A stretch of 9,117 bases of DNA, taken from NCBI GenBank assembly GCA_019314105.1, contig JAFCZY010000058.1, forward strand, positions 1 to 9,117, in the 5' to 3' direction. Source of the DNA: Deltaproteobacteria bacterium. Its GTDB lineage: Bacteria; Desulfobacterota; Desulfobacteria; Desulfobacterales; Desulfobacteraceae. A program made the position numbers and the translations under genes. The notes beneath the pieces are model-generated. The model was given only the letters and a program-made list of their open reading frames with translations. It was not told where the DNA came from and searched no databases. Shown one piece after another: positions 7,413 to 9,117 of this stretch (position 1 is its first letter; each line of letters begins with the position of its first letter).

Positions 7413-8018
7413 TCAGGATAGATAATCGATCAGAATACGTTTAAGCCTGTCCAGGCAATCTGAATAAAAATGATCACAATTTTCAATAATCTCGTACCGC
7501 GGGATGATTTTCCATCGATTGATATGCTTTTGAATCAAATCTGAGGGGGCAATATCATCATTCGCTCCTGTCACGATAAGACCCGTAGAAGGCATTTTTT
7601 CAATATCATCAAAACTGATAAATTCCACGGGCGGTGACACCATAATATGATCTTCGATGTCACATCCTTTGGAAACCACCCGGGCATTCACTCTTGCGCC
7701 AAAAGAATATCCGGCAAGGTAAATTTTTTGATATCCTTTTTCTTTCAGCCAGGACATGGCGGCCCTGATATCTTCCTGTTCACCGTTGCCATTGTCAAAC
7801 ATGCCGGTGCTGTTGCCCGTTCCCCTGAAGTTAAATCTCAGGGTTGTAACCCCTTTTTCAAAAAAAGACGCTGCAATGGTCATCACCACTGAGTTATCCA
7901 TATTCCCGCCATAAAGCGGATGGGGATGTGAAATAATGACAGCATTTTGAGACGTATTTTTCTGTAAGGCCCCCTCAAGCTTTATATTTCCACACTCAAT
8001 TATAATGTTTGACTCCAT
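7413..8018 (-). CDS. Alpha/beta hydrolase of the HPHP (dienelactone hydrolase-like) type
   Basis: A compact 201-residue alpha/beta hydrolase. The oxyanion-region motif HPHPLYGGNMDN (31-42) is typical of a conserved bacterial family often labelled dienelactone hydrolase-like or simply alpha/beta hydrolase. The nucleophile is Ser105 in GYSFG (103-107). The acid is probably Asp154 or Asp155 in TGANDD, and His183 in NCDHFY completes the triad. FRGTGNSTG at 64-72 is also typical. There is no signal peptide or cap domain insert, so it probably acts in the cytoplasm on a small ester or thioester. The ATG at 8018 has AGGA eight bases upstream (8027-8030). It is the first gene of the hydrolase-ligase-oxidoreductase operon. 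A plausible but unproven job is releasing an acid, or proofreading a CoA thioester made by the next gene's ligase. Confidence 0.85.
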   Translation of the reverse strand: MESNIIIECGNIKLEGALQKNTSQNAVIISHPHPLYGGNMDNSVVMTIAASFFEKGVTTLRFNFRGTGNSTGMFDNGNGEQEDIRAAMSWLKEKGYQKIYLAGYSFGARVNARVVSKGCDIEDHIMVSPPVEFISFDDIEKMPSTGLIVTGANDDIAPSDLIQKHINRWKIIPRYEIIENCDHFYSDCLDRLKRILIDYLS

Positions 8019-8108
8019 TTTCGTAATCCTGTTTTCATGGAAATAAGATCAATTTACTTGTAACCTGTCCCTAACTTCTGTAAGTTTTATTTTATACAAC
8101 ATTAATCA

Positions 8109-8137
8109 TTTATAAAAGATCTTGTTATTAATTTCAA
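8109..8137 (-). promoter_or_regulatory. Sigma70-type promoter of the hydrolase-ligase-oxidoreductase operon
   Basis: Reading the minus strand, TTGAAA (8137-8132) and TATAAA (8114-8109) are separated by exactly 17 bases, each one mismatch from consensus. The start would be near 8102, giving a leader of about 80 bases before the hydrolase ATG. The gap 8019-8186 also has to serve the divergent gene at 8187; on the plus strand I see only weak matches. Confidence 0.6.
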
Positions 8138-8186
8138 TTCAATAAAGTGCCTTTGCTGAAAAAACATAAAAATCAGAAGGAAAAGG

Positions 8187-8429
8187 ATGAAACTCATTTA
8201 TGTTTTGATTGTCTGCTTTTTGTATATATTGTGTGCTTCCTCTGTGTTTGCAGAATATTATCACTATATTGACAAGAATGGTATCAAACATTACACCGAC
8301 GACATTTCCGAGATCCCCGAAGACCAAAGGCCCAATTTGAACATCTATCAAAGCATTCAACCCTCTCCTGAAAAAAAATCCTCTATCGCAATCGCCGGCT
8401 CATGGCAAGCCTTTAGGATCGTGAACTAG
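8187..8429 (+). CDS. Small exported DUF4124-type protein, possibly shortened at its C-terminus
   Basis: An 80-residue protein with a clear signal peptide: Lys2, a hydrophobic stretch to about residue 18, and a V-F-A cleavage site after residue 22. The mature part begins EYYHYIDKNGIKHYTDDISEIP, the DUF4124 pattern of an aromatic-rich strand, D-x-x-G, HYTD and a nearby IP. This short beta-rich domain occurs at the N-terminus of many periplasmic proteins of unknown function. An AGAAGGA box lies five bases before the ATG. It is divergent from the hydrolase operon and shows no functional link to it. After about residue 65 the tail is nondescript (SSIAIAGSWQAFRIVN), and the stop lies two bases before a palindromic element. 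The original gene may have been longer and truncated by that element, or it may simply be short. Confidence 0.8.
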   Translation: MKLIYVLIVCFLYILCASSVFAEYYHYIDKNGIKHYTDDISEIPEDQRPNLNIYQSIQPSPEKKSSIAIAGSWQAFRIVN

Positions 8430-8431
8430 AT

Positions 8432-8649
8432 ATTTGCCATAAGAAATTTACCATAACCCGTTCCCCCTTGCGTCCGCTGGATGGACATTGCCACAAGCTC
8501 TAGGATTACCTTCGCTGACCGCCATGAACTCGCTCATTCTTCGCTCAAACACCATGGCGGTTTAATCGCGACTGTAATCAAGAGCTTGTAAGCAACGATC
8601 CATATGCTCACGAAAGGCACTCAACCTTCCACTGGCAGGTATAGCAAAT
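8432..8649. repeat. Large imperfect palindromic element (MITE-like or structured-RNA locus)
   Basis: Nested inverted repeats share one centre near 8540. The outer tips are ATTTGCCATA (8432-8441) against TATAGCAAAT (8640-8649), 9 of 10 paired. Then come TGGAT/ATCCA (8478-8482, 8598-8602), TTGC/GCAA (8488-8491, 8592-8595), ACAAGCTCT/AGAGCTTGT (8493-8501, 8581-8589), GATTAC/GTAATC (8504-8509, 8574-8579), TCGC/GCGA (8512-8515, 8568-8571) and ACCGCCATG/CATGGCGGT (8518-8526, 8553-8561). The apical loop is 8527-8552. It is more GC-rich than its flanks, has no ORF and shows no obvious target-site duplication. The nesting suggests selection on a folded strand: a non-autonomous element, an integron-like folded site or a non-coding RNA. 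Confidence 0.7.
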
Positions 8650-8751
8650 TTGTAAAAATGCGGCTAAAGTGAACACTATCTAATTTTTTGATATAAAAGT
8701 TTGATGGTATTCTGTTTTTTCCATTCAATTCTGTCTCCAATTATGGTTAAT

Positions 8752-8801
8752 GGAATATTTACTCATTTGGTTGTACTTAGACAAATATAATTGAATATTC
8801 C
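8752..8801. repeat. Perfect 8-bp inverted repeat with 34-bp spacing
   Basis: GGAATATT at 8752-8759 is exactly mirrored by AATATTCC at 8794-8801. The spacing suits a pair of protein half-sites or a loose hairpin. In such AT-rich DNA chance occurrence is possible. Confidence 0.3.
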
Positions 8802-8813
8802 TTTACATAAATT

Positions 8814-8849
8814 TGATATATTGATACTTATTTTTATATCAAAATATCA
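8814..8849. repeat. AT-rich hairpin or operator dyad upstream of the zinc-ribbon gene
   Basis: TGATAT-A-TTGATA (8814-8826) pairs with TATCAA-A-ATATCA (8837-8849) across a 10-base loop, giving 12 of 13 paired positions. There is no following T-run, so it does not look like a standard terminator. It lies about 110 bases before the next start codon and upstream of the candidate promoter, so an operator is the simplest reading. Confidence 0.45.
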
Positions 8850-8891
8850 GACGTTTACAGGTTCATCAAAATTAGAATTGCTGAGAAACTT

Positions 8892-8924
8892 TTGACTCTT
8901 GATTTAAACAATGCTAATTATAAT
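8892..8924 (+). promoter_or_regulatory. Possible promoter of the zinc-ribbon gene
   Basis: TTGACT (8892-8897) and a perfect TATAAT (8919-8924) lie upstream of the start codon, but 21 bases apart, longer than the usual 16-18. An alternative TTGATT (8899-8904) is too close, at 14 bases. The -10 is convincing; the -35 is uncertain, so activator help is possible. Confidence 0.4.
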
Positions 8925-8957
8925 TCAATTGTTTATCTTAATCGGAAGGGAGATAAA

Positions 8958-9117
8958 ATGGTTGGAAATGAAAATATTGATAAGATCCAATGTCGCAAAT
9001 GTAAAGGGATGATGGTTCCAACTGTGGTTAAAGAGGGATGCAGCGGAAACAGAACTGAACGAGTATGCCCTTTATGTGGAAAAGTGTTATCCAAAAAAGG
9101 AATGGCTTGTTGTTTTA
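8958..9117 (+). CDS. Small zinc-ribbon protein, cut by the window edge
   Basis: An open frame of 53 codons runs off the right end with no stop. It starts at ATG 8958 with a good AAGGGAG box five bases upstream (8946-8952). Two knuckles, Cys12-x2-Cys15 (QCRKCKGMM) and Cys37-x2-Cys40 (VCPLCGKVL), make a zinc-ribbon fold very likely. Extra cysteines occur at 28, 51 and 52. Small proteins of this kind are common in desulfobacterial genomes and usually have no assigned role; nucleic-acid or protein binding is typical for the fold. Neither total length nor function can be judged here. Confidence 0.65.
   Translation, partial: MVGNENIDKIQCRKCKGMMVPTVVKEGCSGNRTERVCPLCGKVLSKKGMACCF

Larger units (their letters stand above)
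8650..8957. other. AT-rich intergenic region without a gene
   Basis: I find no coding region on either strand; the longest in-frame runs from ATG here are a few codons to about 15. Apart from the dyads and promoter listed separately, the motif TTGATAT or its complement recurs (8688-8694, 8813-8826, 8837-8849). The segment probably carries control sequences for the zinc-ribbon gene that follows. Confidence 0.5.

Noticed and set aside
7401..7420. Duplicated TTCAGGATA at 7401-7409 and 7412-7420, spanning the hydrolase stop
   Set aside because: Only two nine-base copies; most simply a small local duplication at the gene end, with no evidence of function.
8139..8360. 73-codon minus-strand open frame opposite the DUF4124 gene
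   Set aside because: The plus-strand frame has a signal peptide, a recognisable domain and a ribosome binding site; the antisense frame has none of these and runs through the hydrolase operon promoter.
8432..8649. Integron attC site
   Set aside because: The nested-stem look is similar, but I cannot find the paired core sites (RYYYAAC/GTTRRRY) at the tips, and no integrase gene is visible.

Overview
The window suggests a fairly AT-rich anaerobic bacterium. A sulfate-reducing desulfobacterial lineage (Desulfobacteraceae-like) fits the gene types and gene style, but there is no rRNA or marker gene here to prove it. Seven of the nine protein genes lie on the minus strand, so the biological reading direction runs from right to left. 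Gene names rest on motifs and remembered family sequences, not on a database search.

Right end (8019-9117). A small plus-strand gene for an exported DUF4124-type protein (8187-8429) diverges from the main cluster. It is followed almost immediately by a roughly 218-bp imperfect palindrome (8432-8649) that resembles a non-autonomous mobile element or a structured-RNA locus. Next comes AT-rich non-coding DNA with two more dyads, and then the start of a small zinc-ribbon gene cut by the window edge.

Upstream minus-strand operon (8018 down to 4188). An alpha/beta hydrolase, an acyl/aryl-CoA ligase of the ANL superfamily and a cholesterol-oxidase-type GMC oxidoreductase are read from a good sigma70-like promoter at about 8109-8137. 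The oxidoreductase carries a ferredoxin-like four-cysteine motif.

Downstream minus-strand operon (3953 to beyond position 1). Four genes follow a 234-bp gap that holds a perfect TTGACA box and an overlapping dyad. They are an MIO-type aromatic aminomutase closely resembling Pantoea AdmH, a class III aminotransferase resembling beta-phenylalanine aminotransferases, an Lrp/AsnC regulator, and the first 130 codons of a beta-keto acid cleavage enzyme (BKACE, DUF849).

Read together, the second operon spells a plausible and, as far as I know, undescribed route. L-phenylalanine would go to (S)-beta-phenylalanine (aminomutase), then to 3-oxo-3-phenylpropanoate (aminotransferase), then with acetyl-CoA to benzoyl-CoA plus acetoacetate (BKACE). 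This would deliver phenylalanine carbon to the anaerobic benzoyl-CoA pathway with no ATP-dependent ligase and no phenylacetate route. The family assignments are seen in the sequence; the pathway is inference. Whether the upstream ligase/oxidoreductase operon serves the same pathway is unknown.
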